Assembly: GCA_018334755.1 (NCBI GenBank)
Contig: JAGXLI010000016.1
Span: 1 to 34,089, forward strand
DNA from: Thermoplasmatota archaeon
GTDB taxonomy: Archaea; Thermoplasmatota; Thermoplasmata; Halarchaeoplasmatales; Halarchaeoplasmataceae
Reading direction: 5' to 3'
DNA length: 34,089 nt
Shown here: positions 14,857-22,589 of the stretch, piece after piece
Position numbering within the stretch: the stretch's first letter is position 1
Layout: every line of letters begins with the position of its first letter
Position numbers and translations under genes: made by a program
The notes under the pieces: model-generated
What the model saw: the letters and a program-made list of their open reading frames with translations, nothing else
What the model was told of the DNA's origin: nothing
The model's database searches: none

Positions 14857-15711
14857 TCAATCTATTTCGATGCCGTAGATCTCCTCAGGATTCTCCTTAT
14901 GGATCTTCCATATATCGTCTTCTGTCAAGACGCCTTCTTCGTAAAGATTTCTGGTCTTCTTAGGAACGTTCTTTATACCGAGCACCGCTCCGGGTCGCTC
15001 AGGGTCGTCCAAAAAGTCCGTTTCTAGCAAAAAGCGGTCTCCTTTCGAGATAGCATCCTTGATGTTGTCTTCGTTCGCCAGTATCGAGGGGAACAGCCCG
15101 TGGTTTTCTTCCTCTAGAACGAGAGGTGGAGAGTAATGTTTTACGACTTTCTCCCTATCCAAACCAACTTTGTCAGCGAATTCACCTAACTCCTTGCAGA
15201 CCCGTGGATCTGTACTTTCCGTGTGAAGGACTACGGGGCAGTCGATATCTGAAGCCAGTTCCATCCCATATTTCATGATACGGTCCGAAGCCTCTTTCAC
15301 TTCTTCAGGAACGTCGAAGTGAGGTCGTCCTATCTCGCCTAGAGCTATAGCTTTACCCTCTTTCACGTATTCCGCGGCCAGGTCCATACCTTCTTTGAGG
15401 ATCTTTTCTCCTCTCTCTAGCCCGACCTTTTCTTCCAGGTCGACCAAGTCCACCGGATACGGTCCTAGAGTGGTGAAGACTTCGACCGAAGTTTCTTTCT
15501 CACTCTTCTCGGCCAACCTGATGGTCCTCTCGTAGATGGGCTCATAGCCATCTTTCTCCCAGTTCCTGAGATCGTGATAGGGAAGATGAGAGACGATGAG
15601 ATGGGTGCCTCCAGCTCTTTCGAACTTCTTAACCGATTCGACATTCTGTCCCTGTTCCTGCAGATGTATATGATTGTCGAGGATGGGGAATTCGGTATCT
15701 TCCGATCTCAT
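14857..15711 (-). CDS. TatD-like metal-dependent hydrolase (amidohydrolase fold)
   Basis: The 284-aa TIM-barrel protein has the metal ligands of the TatD family: DNHIHL near the N-terminus, ALGEIGRPH in the middle, VVLHTES (His), KHYSPPL (His), and the late Asp in LLETDFLDDPERPG. The family includes 3'-5' DNA/RNA exonucleases and related hydrolases; archaeal members of this branch are poorly characterised. The ATG at 15711 is preceded by gaggatc as a weak ribosome-binding site. It is monocistronic, divergent from the geranylgeranyl reductase. The exact substrate is not deducible; DNase activity is only the family default. Confidence 0.85.
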   Translation of the reverse strand: MRSEDTEFPILDNHIHLQEQGQNVESVKKFERAGGTHLIVSHLPYHDLRNWEKDGYEPIYERTIRLAEKSEKETSVEVFTTLGPYPVDLVDLEEKVGLERGEKILKEGMDLAAEYVKEGKAIALGEIGRPHFDVPEEVKEASDRIMKYGMELASDIDCPVVLHTESTDPRVCKELGEFADKVGLDREKVVKHYSPPLVLEEENHGLFPSILANEDNIKDAISKGDRFLLETDFLDDPERPGAVLGIKNVPKKTRNLYEEGVLTEDDIWKIHKENPEEIYGIEID

Positions 15712-15798
15712 GATCCTCTTAACGCTTTCTACTATAATCCTTTTATCGTTTTAGGCCGGCGAAACGTTAAAAAGAGATGACTTTTTTCAAGAACCGTA

Positions 15799-16947
15799 GT
15801 GACTGAAGTCGCCATAGTCGGAGGAGGACCCGCCGGTCTCAGGGTGGCGGAACGTACCGCTTCCGCCGGATACGAAACCACGGTTCTGGAAAAGAAGAGA
15901 GTTATAGGAAAGCCGATCCAGTGCGCCGGACTCGTGAGTCCCAGAGTTGTCTCGCTCACAGGAACGGATTCGATAATAGAGAGGCCGAAAGAGGCCGTGA
16001 TAAATTCGCCTTCCGGTGAGCAACTGGTTTTAGAGCCCGATGAGGAAAAAGCGGTTATTCTTGACAGGACGAGTTTTGATAAAGAGTTGGCCGAGAAAGC
16101 GATAAGATCCGGGGCGAAGATAGAACTGGGCTCGACGGTGAGAAAAGTGACCAACGACGGAGAACTGCACGTAGAAAGAGAGGGAGAGAAGACCACCCTG
16201 AATCCAAAGATCGTTGTAGGTGCCGACGGACCGACTTCCGTCGTCAGGCAGTCCGAAGGCCTTTCCTCGCCTCAGGTGGTGCTGCCGGCCGTACAGGCCT
16301 TGGTCGCTACCAAGGAAAAGAAGGTCCAGATCCACTTGGATAATGATCTAGCTCGCGGTTTCTTCCTATGGGAAGTGCCGTATAGAGCGGGAAAAGTGAT
16401 CGGCCTGGCAAGCGAGGACGGAAGGACGTATCAAAATCTATTGAACTTTCTGAAGTCCAAAGGGTTGGAAGACAAAATCATCGGCTTTTTATCAGGGACC
16501 ATACCTCTCGGGGATCTGAACAGGAGCGTCGAGGACGGCGTTCTACTCGTCGGTGATTCCGCCTGCCAGGTCAAACCGATGTCCGGCGGAGGACTGTACC
16601 TGGGATTGAAGGCCGCCGATATAGGTTCCGAGGTGATGATCGAAGCCCTTGAAGAGGACGACATCTCTAAAAGACGTTTAGAGGATTATCACCGAAGGTG
16701 GAAGTCTGAGATAGGTAAACATATCTCCAAGGGGATGAGAGCTAGGAAGATATTCAAGAATCTATCCAACGATGATCTGGACAGCTTGATAAAAACGTTA
16801 AAAGAAGAGAAGCCTAAGCGCGTGATCGAGGAAAAAGGCGATATAGATCACCCCTCGAGATTAGTCAAACCTCTTCTCAAGACGTCTCCTGAACTTCTCA
16901 AGTTTACTGGACCACTTATCAAAAGCCTTCTCAAGCCAGGGGAATGA
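15799..16947 (+). CDS. Geranylgeranyl reductase family flavoprotein (archaeal lipid saturation)
   Basis: The 382-aa protein starts with a dinucleotide-binding fold, AIVGGGPAGLRVAERTASAG, with Glu of VLEKK as the ribose ligand. The family hallmark follows: GKPIQCAGLVSPRVV. The second FAD motif is VLLVGDSACQVKPMSGGG, followed by LYLGLKAADIGSEV. Family members reduce the geranylgeranyl chains of archaeal ether lipids or of related isoprenoids. The start is GTG 15799; the box cgttaaaaag about 30 bp upstream suits a leaderless mRNA. The last 28 codons lie antisense to, and in the same codon register as, the end of the gene at 16861-17649. Archaea often have several paralogues, so lipid versus quinone or dolichol substrate is open. 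Confidence 0.9.
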   Translation: MTEVAIVGGGPAGLRVAERTASAGYETTVLEKKRVIGKPIQCAGLVSPRVVSLTGTDSIIERPKEAVINSPSGEQLVLEPDEEKAVILDRTSFDKELAEKAIRSGAKIELGSTVRKVTNDGELHVEREGEKTTLNPKIVVGADGPTSVVRQSEGLSSPQVVLPAVQALVATKEKKVQIHLDNDLARGFFLWEVPYRAGKVIGLASEDGRTYQNLLNFLKSKGLEDKIIGFLSGTIPLGDLNRSVEDGVLLVGDSACQVKPMSGGGLYLGLKAADIGSEVMIEALEEDDISKRRLEDYHRRWKSEIGKHISKGMRARKIFKNLSNDDLDSLIKTLKEEKPKRVIEEKGDIDHPSRLVKPLLKTSPELLKFTGPLIKSLLKPGE

Positions 16948-17649
16948 TCCGTATTTTTCCTGCATGTAGGACATCACCGCTAAGGTGCCGAAGACCGCTA
17001 CAAAAATTCCGAGCAGGTACTGCGGCCAGCGCGGCAGTGGTTCTTTGACTGAGAAGGAGCTTTCCTGTAAGATCCCGGTGACGTTCAGCGACGTCAAGTT
17101 CACTCCCCCTTGATAGTGCTCTTCGTCCGTTTCTGTGATGTTCTCCGATGAAGTGGCCTCCTCCCATTCTTCACTCGAGAAGTACCCTTTAGATTTCATC
17201 ACTCTTTCTTCTTCCTCATAAACGAATCTCAATCTGAGCCTTAGAAGATAGACCCCTTCCTCGGTCTTCTCTTTCGATCTTATCCTGTATCTCAGTTCTT
17301 CTCTGTCACCGCTTTCTATCGAAGCGAGGTCGACTGTCCGTATTGTTCTTCCACTCTCACGGAAGACCGGCGGAGACTCCACCTCTGAGATGTTCTTCTC
17401 TTCTCCCAGCTCAGCATACTTATAGATATCGATGGTGAAGTTCACGTGGTTCATAGTACTATTGTAGGGGTTGGTCAAGGTCAGGATGATCGCGTCGGAG
17501 CTTCCAGGTTCTACCTGAGGAGTCTCCATCTCTTGAATTATCCTGTTGACTTTAGCCGGATCTGACACCCCGGAAGGGTCGGCCTGACCGACTCCCATGG
17601 AAAGGAAGAGGATACCTATCGTTAGGAACACTACCCACTTTTGCTCCAT
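16861..17649 (-). CDS. Signal-peptide, single-pass membrane protein with extracellular beta domain
   Basis: No named family is recognised with certainty. The 262-aa protein has a signal sequence (residues 1-23, VVFLTIGILFLSMGVGQA) and an outer domain of about 180 residues with N-x-T/S sites. Its start, VEPGSSDAIILTLTNPYNST, resembles CARDB/NEW3-type beta-sandwich repeats that bind surface partners. A membrane helix follows at about residues 208-229 (WPQYLLGIFVAVFGTLAVMS), then a basic, amphipathic cytoplasmic tail (FDKWSSKLEKFRRRLEKRFD). The tail is encoded opposite the end of the geranylgeranyl reductase gene. Start ATG 17649 lies 28 bp from a symmetrical TATA box shared with taw2. A surface or accessory role is inferred. 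Confidence 0.8.
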   Translation of the reverse strand: MEQKWVVFLTIGILFLSMGVGQADPSGVSDPAKVNRIIQEMETPQVEPGSSDAIILTLTNPYNSTMNHVNFTIDIYKYAELGEEKNISEVESPPVFRESGRTIRTVDLASIESGDREELRYRIRSKEKTEEGVYLLRLRLRFVYEEEERVMKSKGYFSSEEWEEATSSENITETDEEHYQGGVNLTSLNVTGILQESSFSVKEPLPRWPQYLLGIFVAVFGTLAVMSYMQEKYGSFPWLEKAFDKWSSKLEKFRRRLEKRFD

Positions 17650-17671
17650 CTCGTGATTTTAGTGATCCTGA

Positions 17672-17682
17672 GTATAAAATAC
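17672..17682. promoter_or_regulatory. Symmetrical TATA box between divergent genes
   Basis: GTATAAAATAC is an inverted repeat (GTAT-AAA-ATAC) centred at 17677 in a 62-bp divergent gap. It is 28 bp from the minus-strand ATG at 17649 and 35 bp from the plus-strand ATG at 17712. The first fits a leaderless mRNA, the second a leader of about 8 nt that contains gaggga. One TATA element could therefore serve both genes. Confidence 0.5.
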
Positions 17683-17711
17683 TTATGTGAGGTAACGAAA
17701 TAGAGGGATAC

Positions 17712-18716
17712 ATGACGGAAGAGAGGCGACCGGTACTACGAGTTCCTAAAGAGAAAGGGCAGCGGGCGCTCGAGAGGGTCAAATCCAACGACAATTTAGA
17801 CCCCAGCAGGCGTATCCGGGAAGAGGAGAACGACATCCTGATTCCGGTGAAAGAGGGCGGTAACGACTGGAGGTCCGATCTTGAATCCAGAGAGAAGAGA
17901 TCTGAAAAGAATCCATATGAAAAGGTCAAGGAGAGACTCGAACATCTAGATGAAAAAAAGGAAAAGTTACCGGACAGGTGGGAGATGATAGGAGAAGTCC
18001 TTCTCATCGAGCTTCCGCAGGAACTTCTCAAAGAAAAAGAGCGTATAGGAGAGGCTTACGCCGAAGTACTGGGCGCCAAGACCGTACTCCTGCAGGGGGA
18101 CATAAAAGGAGAAAGAAGAGAGCCGGAAGTGGAGAAGATTTACGGAGATGAAACCGAGACGATACATGTAGAAAACGAAGTTATGTATAAAATCGATACA
18201 TCAAAACTGATGTTCTCCAGCGGGAATATAGACGAACGGATAAGGATGGCCCACCTGGGTAAAGAAGGTGAGACGGTAGTTGATATGTTCGCCGGCATCG
18301 GATATTTTACTCTTCCCATTTCGGTCCATAACGATCCCAAAAAGGTTTATTCCCTGGAGATCAATCCGACCGCCTACGATTATCTGAAGGAGAATATAGG
18401 ATTGAACGGCGTAGAGGATAAAGTCGAGGCATGGCATGGAGATAACCGCGATTTTTCTTTCACTGGCGCAGATAGGGTGATTATGGGTTACCTTCACGAT
18501 ACGTGGAAATTTTTGGATAAAGCCGTAGAGTTTCTCGACGGTACCGGCATGATCCATTATCACACCACTTGTAAAGATTCAGATCTTCCCCGAGATGTAA
18601 AAAGAGAACTGGAAGAAAACATCCAGCGAGATTTTGAAATACTGAAGATCAAAAATATCAAATCCTACGCACCGCACGTTTTTCACGTCGTAGCCGACGT
18701 TAAAGTTGACGGATGA
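17712..18716 (+). CDS. taw2: tRNA(Phe) 4-demethylwyosine aminocarboxypropyltransferase (Taw2/Tyw2)
   Basis: The 334-aa protein is a Trm5/Tyw2-family class I SAM enzyme. Its SAM loop is VVDMFAGIGYFTLP (from about residue 189), with Glu216 in YSLEINPTA. The segment DRVIMGYLHDTWKFLD replaces the NPPY-type catalytic motif of Trm5 methyltransferases and marks Taw2, which moves the 3-amino-3-carboxypropyl group of SAM to C7 of imG-14 at tRNA position 37. IDERIRMAHLG, HYHTTCKD and KSYAPHVFHVVADVKV also match archaeal Taw2. The N-terminal 80 residues are charged and less conserved. A gaggga site precedes ATG 17712. Wybutosine derivatives are restricted to archaea and eukaryotes, so this is a strong domain-of-life marker. 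Confidence 0.92.
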   Translation: MTEERRPVLRVPKEKGQRALERVKSNDNLDPSRRIREEENDILIPVKEGGNDWRSDLESREKRSEKNPYEKVKERLEHLDEKKEKLPDRWEMIGEVLLIELPQELLKEKERIGEAYAEVLGAKTVLLQGDIKGERREPEVEKIYGDETETIHVENEVMYKIDTSKLMFSSGNIDERIRMAHLGKEGETVVDMFAGIGYFTLPISVHNDPKKVYSLEINPTAYDYLKENIGLNGVEDKVEAWHGDNRDFSFTGADRVIMGYLHDTWKFLDKAVEFLDGTGMIHYHTTCKDSDLPRDVKRELEENIQRDFEILKIKNIKSYAPHVFHVVADVKVDG

Positions 18717-18751
18717 GAATTTTTGGTCTTACTTATCGAAAGAACCTAATT

Positions 18752-18779
18752 TTTAAATACACATACGTACATGTATAAT
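18752..18779 (+). promoter_or_regulatory. TATA box and inverted-repeat operator of vapBC
   Basis: TTTAAATA (18752-18759) lies about 26 bp before ATG 18781, so the mRNA is probably leaderless. Overlapping and downstream is a 20-bp dyad at 18757-18776, ATACA-ca-TACGTA-ca-TGTAT, with 16 of 20 positions symmetrical about 18766/18767. It would cover the transcription start, as expected for repression by the VapBC complex. Confidence 0.55.
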
Positions 18780-18780
18780 C

Positions 18781-19023
18781 ATGGCCTCGAAAACGATAAC
18801 CATCTCCAAGGAAGCTTACGAACGCTTGAAGTCAAGAAAAGATGAAAAAGAAAGCTTTACTGATGTTATAAATAAGCTCACCAGGGAGAGGTCGCTGACC
18901 GAGATAGCCGGCATTTTATCGGAAGATGAAGCTGATAGATTGGAAGAAAGGATCAAGGAAACGAGAAATAAAACTAGAGATAGGATAGACGATATCAAGG
19001 GGAGTATAGAAGATGCTAGCTGA
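18781..19023 (+). CDS. vapB: VapB-family antitoxin
   Basis: This 80-aa protein begins with the short beta strand and helix of a ribbon-helix-helix/AbrB-like archaeal VapB (MASKTITISKEAYERLKSRK), followed by ESFTDVINKLTRE. The C-terminal half is a charged helix (DEADRLEERIKETRNKTRD) that would wrap the toxin. It belongs to the archaeal DUF217-like VapB group. It overlaps vapC by 11 bp, the usual order with antitoxin first. A dyad overlapping its start suggests autoregulation. Stabilisation of the locus or stress-regulated growth is the general role; nothing local shows which. Confidence 0.88.
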   Translation: MASKTITISKEAYERLKSRKDEKESFTDVINKLTRERSLTEIAGILSEDEADRLEERIKETRNKTRDRIDDIKGSIEDAS

Positions 19024-19426
19024 TACCAGCTTCATAATCGATGTGATGAGGGGGGAAGAGAAAGCAGTGGAGAAGGTGGAAGAATTGGAGGAGAACGACA
19101 AACCTGTCAATATCACGTCTATCTCATTTTTTGAGTTATGGTCGGGTATAGAGCAGTCGGATAAGGCAGAGAAAGAAAAGGAAAAAATAGAGGACGTCCT
19201 GGCGTCTCGAGCGGTCCATGATTTTGATCGTACTGCAGGGGAGATAGGAGGTAGTATAGATGGTATCCTGTGCAAAAAAGGAAAAAAGGTAGAGCCTCAG
19301 GATTCCATGATCTCGGGGATCGCTATAAGAGAAAACGAAAAGATATTGACCCGAAATACCGATCATTTTCGCCGTATCTCAGAGATATCAACTCTACAGA
19401 TCGAAGAGACAGATTCCTATGAATAG
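19013..19426 (+). CDS. vapC: VapC-family PIN-domain toxin
   Basis: The 137-aa PIN-domain RNase shows the acidic Mg site: Asp4 in MLADTSFIID, Glu41 in SFFELWSG, Asp97 in PQDSMISGIAI, and Asp117 in TRNTDHF. VapC toxins cleave tRNA or rRNA when released from VapB. All key acids are intact, so it should be active. The ATG lies inside the end of vapB (11-bp overlap), so translation is coupled. Next comes a 73-bp gap with no clear feature, then the radical SAM gene on the same strand. Confidence 0.93.
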   Translation: MLADTSFIIDVMRGEEKAVEKVEELEENDKPVNITSISFFELWSGIEQSDKAEKEKEKIEDVLASRAVHDFDRTAGEIGGSIDGILCKKGKKVEPQDSMISGIAIRENEKILTRNTDHFRRISEISTLQIEETDSYE

Positions 19427-19499
19427 ATGGATCATCATTTGAGCTCCGACCGAAGCATAACGTATTTGTAGAATGTAGTTCATTATTGAATGAGATAGT

Positions 19500-20495
19500 A
19501 TGAAGGAAGCCATGTTCTGGGAGGAGAAAGGCAAGGGCAAGGTCAGATGTAACCTCTGCCCCCATAACTGCTTGATAGAAGACGGCGAAAGAGGACTCTG
19601 CAACGTTCGCGAGAACCAGGCTGGGACCTTATACTCGTTAGTGTACGGCAGCGTCGCGTCTTTAGCGTCCGACCCCATAGAAAAGAAACCCTTGTACCAT
19701 TTTCATCCCGGGACCCAGGTACTTTCTCACGGTACCGTCGGCTGTAACCTGAGCTGTCTGTTCTGCCAGAACCAGTCTTTATCTTGTGGAACCCCGGATA
19801 GTTCTTACCTCCGGGATTACTCGGTAGAACAGATGGTCAGTAAGATCTTAAAACATGACGGGATCGCGTGGACTTATAACGAGCCCACGATATCATATGA
19901 GTTCAGTCATGATGTCTTCAAGAGGGTCAAAGAGGAGAACGGAGGATATACGGTATACGTCACCAACGGCTACATGGAGGATGAACCTTTAGAGAAGATC
20001 TCACCGTACCTGGATGCGATGAATATCGATATAAAGGCCTTCAATGAGGATTTTTATCGAAATACAGTCGGCGGGAAGTTGGAACCGGTACTCGAGACCG
20101 CGAAGACCGCGGTAGAAAAAGGGATACACGTGGAAGTAACCTATCTTATAGTTCCGAACCACAACGATTCGTCTAAAGAGATACGCAGATTTTCCCAGTG
20201 GGTAAAGAAAAATTTGGGAAAGGAAACCGTAGTCCACTTCTCTCGATTCCATCCGGATCACGAGATGAGAGACGTTCCCGCGACGTCTCCCGAGAAGATG
20301 GAGGAAGCTAGGAAGATAGCTGAAGATGTGGGGATGAATTTCGTTTACCTCGGGAATCTTCCGGCGGATAACGATACGCGCTGTCCTGACTGTGGAACGA
20401 CGATACTTCCCCGTTCTTATTTCTCCTCTGGAAGGTTGAACTTAAAAGACGGAATATGCCCGGAATGTGGAAGGGATATACCGATCGTGACCTGA
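19500..20495 (+). CDS. amrS: AmrS-type radical SAM enzyme (AmmeMemoRadiSam family)
   Basis: The 331-aa protein has an N-terminal Cys cluster (CNLCPHNCLIEDGERGLCNV) and then the radical SAM CxxxCxxC at Cys82, Cys86, Cys89 (TVGCNLSCLFCQN). IAWTYNEPTISYEF, AMNIDIKAFNEDFY and VHFSRFHPDHEM are typical of COG1180 AmrS proteins. The last 40 residues form a zinc ribbon (CPDCG, then CPECG). The family usually co-occurs with Memo and AMMECR1 proteins; neither is in this window. The biochemical product is unknown for most archaeal members. Older annotations call it pyruvate formate-lyase activating enzyme, which is not supported without a PFL partner. Confidence 0.9.
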   Translation: MKEAMFWEEKGKGKVRCNLCPHNCLIEDGERGLCNVRENQAGTLYSLVYGSVASLASDPIEKKPLYHFHPGTQVLSHGTVGCNLSCLFCQNQSLSCGTPDSSYLRDYSVEQMVSKILKHDGIAWTYNEPTISYEFSHDVFKRVKEENGGYTVYVTNGYMEDEPLEKISPYLDAMNIDIKAFNEDFYRNTVGGKLEPVLETAKTAVEKGIHVEVTYLIVPNHNDSSKEIRRFSQWVKKNLGKETVVHFSRFHPDHEMRDVPATSPEKMEEARKIAEDVGMNFVYLGNLPADNDTRCPDCGTTILPRSYFSSGRLNLKDGICPECGRDIPIVT

Positions 20496-20499
20496 GAAG

Positions 20500-21276
20500 T
20501 CAGATCACTTCGTAATCGATGGTGTACTCTTCGTCGAGGTCCCTGTTTCTCCTGTTGAGTTTTTCTAGGACTCTATCCAATTCGTCCTTCGAGAGCATGA
20601 ACAATATATCCAAACCCTTTTCGGCGGCATTAATCGATGCTTCTATCGGAGCGAATATGATATCCGGTTCGAGATCGATCATGTTGCATAGACCGTACTG
20701 AGCTTCTTCCATGACCGCGATCTTGTCGTAACTCAACTCTTCGATCTTTTCTTTTACATTCTCTAATTCGTCCGTGTCGTCGGTTATGTCCCACTCCAAG
20801 AGGTACAATCTTCCTATATCCATCTCTGTGATGCCGTGCAGGCCGCCCACCTTCACTGGTTCGCCGACCTTTGCGTTCTGCAGGGCTGTACCTTTACTCG
20901 TCGATTCTCTCAGCGAGGCGTGGAGAAGGCCGTCCTCCATGAAAAGCCCGACCTCGTCACCCTCTGTTATATTCTCTGAAGCTACCGCGGTGCAGGTCGA
21001 TATAAAATTGATCTCGGCGGTCGCCTCGTCTAGAAAAGAACCCAGTTCTCCCAAAATCTCCCTCACGAATTCCATTCCTTCAGAAGTGGGGTGATATTTT
21101 CGACCGGACCTGTCTATCAGGTCATCCTGTTCCATCTCGGAGATATAGTTGGAAGCTGCCTGTTCACTCATGTCCAGATCGGAAGCTATATCGGCCAATT
21201 TGTTGGGCTCGTCCACCGCCGATTTGTATAGGATCAAGAACCTGGTTAGACTCTTCTTGTCTCTCAGAACTTTCAT
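20500..21276 (-). CDS. Winged-helix transcriptional regulator (COG1497/DUF7839-like)
   Basis: The 258-aa protein has an N-terminal winged helix (residues about 8-75; MSEQAASNYISEMEQDDLI as recognition helix, HPTSEGMEFV as wing). A mostly beta domain follows that includes ITEGDEVGLFMEDGLLHAS and AKVGEPVKVGGLHGITEMDIG. Overall it resembles archaeal predicted regulators of the COG1497 type whose second half is now called DUF7839; I am less certain of that name than of the winged helix. It starts 12 bp after the nucleotidyltransferase stop, with aaggcgg as ribosome-binding site, so the two are co-transcribed. Regulation of envelope sugar genes is a possible but unproved role. It converges on amrS. 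Confidence 0.75.
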   Translation of the reverse strand: MKVLRDKKSLTRFLILYKSAVDEPNKLADIASDLDMSEQAASNYISEMEQDDLIDRSGRKYHPTSEGMEFVREILGELGSFLDEATAEINFISTCTAVASENITEGDEVGLFMEDGLLHASLRESTSKGTALQNAKVGEPVKVGGLHGITEMDIGRLYLLEWDITDDTDELENVKEKIEELSYDKIAVMEEAQYGLCNMIDLEPDIIFAPIEASINAAEKGLDILFMLSKDELDRVLEKLNRRNRDLDEEYTIDYEVI

Positions 21277-21288
21277 ATTTATCCGCCT

Positions 21289-22254
21289 TCAATCTTGGAA
21301 CTTTTTAACCAGACCTTCGCGGAGGTCTAGATCTTCTATCTCTGTTCCCTCGCCAACTATCGAATCTTTGATCATCGAACTTTCAATATCGCAGTCCTCG
21401 AATATGATGGAGTTCTCTATCTCAGAATTTTTTACTTCAGTATCTTTCAGGATGGTCACGTTTTCTCCTATTTCAGAATCCTTGACCTGTCCCCTGACTA
21501 TATTTTCTTTCCTTATCTCCTTCTCCGCCCTCAGGTATCCCTGTCTCGTCCCGACATCGGCCCAGGTACCTTTGAAGGGGAACGCGTAACAATCGTATCT
21601 CTCAGAGGTCCAGGCTAGAAATCTTCCGGGCTCGTCCAGATATTTTTCTTTCGAGATCCTACCATCCCAATACTCGATGTATTCCTCGAAAATCTCCAGT
21701 ATATTTTCTGGGAAGTAGTAAAAGGCCGTCGAGGCCATCCTTGACTTGGGCTGCTCCGGCTTCTCTTGGAAATCCCGTATCTTTCCGTTCTCGTCGAAAT
21801 CGACTATACCGTAATTCTTAGCTTCGTCAATACTTTCGACTTCGAAACAGGCGTTCGTCACACCCCCTTTTTTCAGGGCAAAATTCACGAACTCCTTTAT
21901 CTCAAAAGAATAATGGTTATCTCCGCCGATGACAAGGTAATCGCCCTTTTCCCCGCTCTCTAAAGCGTTTATAATCCCGCCTATGGCGCCGTATTTCTCT
22001 TCTTCAGCTTCCTGTTTCTCTATCAGAAGCTCGTATCTCTCTTCTTCCCGCTCTTTCAGATAGTTCCTGAATGAAGATTCGAACCTCTCGTTCGTGGTGA
22101 TGTAGATCTTGTCCATCTCCGGCAGCTCTTCCAGTTCGTCCAGTATGTAACTCAATATCGGTTTGCCGCCTAGTGGAAGGAGCGGCTTCGCTTTTTCTTT
22201 GGTCACGGGCCACAGCCTGGTGGCGTAACCTCCTGCGAGGATTATCGAATTCAT
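21289..22254 (-). CDS. Sugar-phosphate nucleotidyltransferase
   Basis: The 321-aa protein begins with the nucleotidyltransferase signature MNSIILAGGYATRLWPVTKE and KPLLPLGGKPIL. YLVIGGDNHYSF holds the metal Asp and FQEKPEQPKSRMAS the sugar-binding EKP. A C-terminal run of left-handed beta-helix-like turns (EIGENVTILKDTEVKNSEIE, SSMIKDSIVGEGTEI) follows from about residue 255. Family enzymes make NDP-glucose, -mannose or related sugars for glycans and S-layer or lipid glycosylation. The closest reading is a glucose-1-phosphate thymidylyltransferase/uridylyltransferase-like enzyme; nucleotide and sugar are not fixed by these motifs. It is preceded by a TATA-like box (plus-strand gagttataattt, about 22274-22285). 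Confidence 0.88.
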   Translation of the reverse strand: MNSIILAGGYATRLWPVTKEKAKPLLPLGGKPILSYILDELEELPEMDKIYITTNERFESSFRNYLKEREEERYELLIEKQEAEEEKYGAIGGIINALESGEKGDYLVIGGDNHYSFEIKEFVNFALKKGGVTNACFEVESIDEAKNYGIVDFDENGKIRDFQEKPEQPKSRMASTAFYYFPENILEIFEEYIEYWDGRISKEKYLDEPGRFLAWTSERYDCYAFPFKGTWADVGTRQGYLRAEKEIRKENIVRGQVKDSEIGENVTILKDTEVKNSEIENSIIFEDCDIESSMIKDSIVGEGTEIEDLDLREGLVKKFQD

Positions 22255-22352
22255 ATCTATCTACGGGGATACATTGAGTTATAATTTGTAAAACTTTCGT
22301 TAGTTCTAACTTCACAAAATTTAATACCTTATCGATCCTACCGGATTATCGT

Positions 22353-22589
22353 ATGTGGCACCTCTACATCCTGAGGTTATCCGACAATTCTCTTTACACG
22401 GGGATAACTACTGATCTGGAAAGGAGAATAAAGGAACACAGAAACGGTGAGGGGAGCAAGTATGTCAGGAGCAGACTGCCCTGTGAGATAGTTTATACGG
22501 AAGAACTCGAGGATAGAAGTGCGGCACTGAAACGAGAAGCCGAGATAAAGAGTTGGAAAAAAGACAGGAAAGAAGAACTGGTCTCTTAA
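22353..22589 (+). CDS. GIY-YIG nuclease family protein (YhbQ/UPF0213-like)
   Basis: The 78-aa protein is a minimal GIY-YIG domain: WHLYILRLSDNSLYTGITTD supplies the two short motifs (as LYIL and LYTGIT), followed by LERRIKEHRNGEGSKYVRSR with the conserved Arg, and KREAEIKSW with the Glu metal ligand. This matches the stand-alone UPF0213 group. Biological role is unclear; some bacterial relatives act on DNA or RNA ends. Its TATA-like box aaaatttaata lies about 30 bp upstream. Its TAA stop shares the sequence TTAA with the stop of trmI on the other strand. Confidence 0.92.
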   Translation: MWHLYILRLSDNSLYTGITTDLERRIKEHRNGEGSKYVRSRLPCEIVYTEELEDRSAALKREAEIKSWKKDRKEELVS

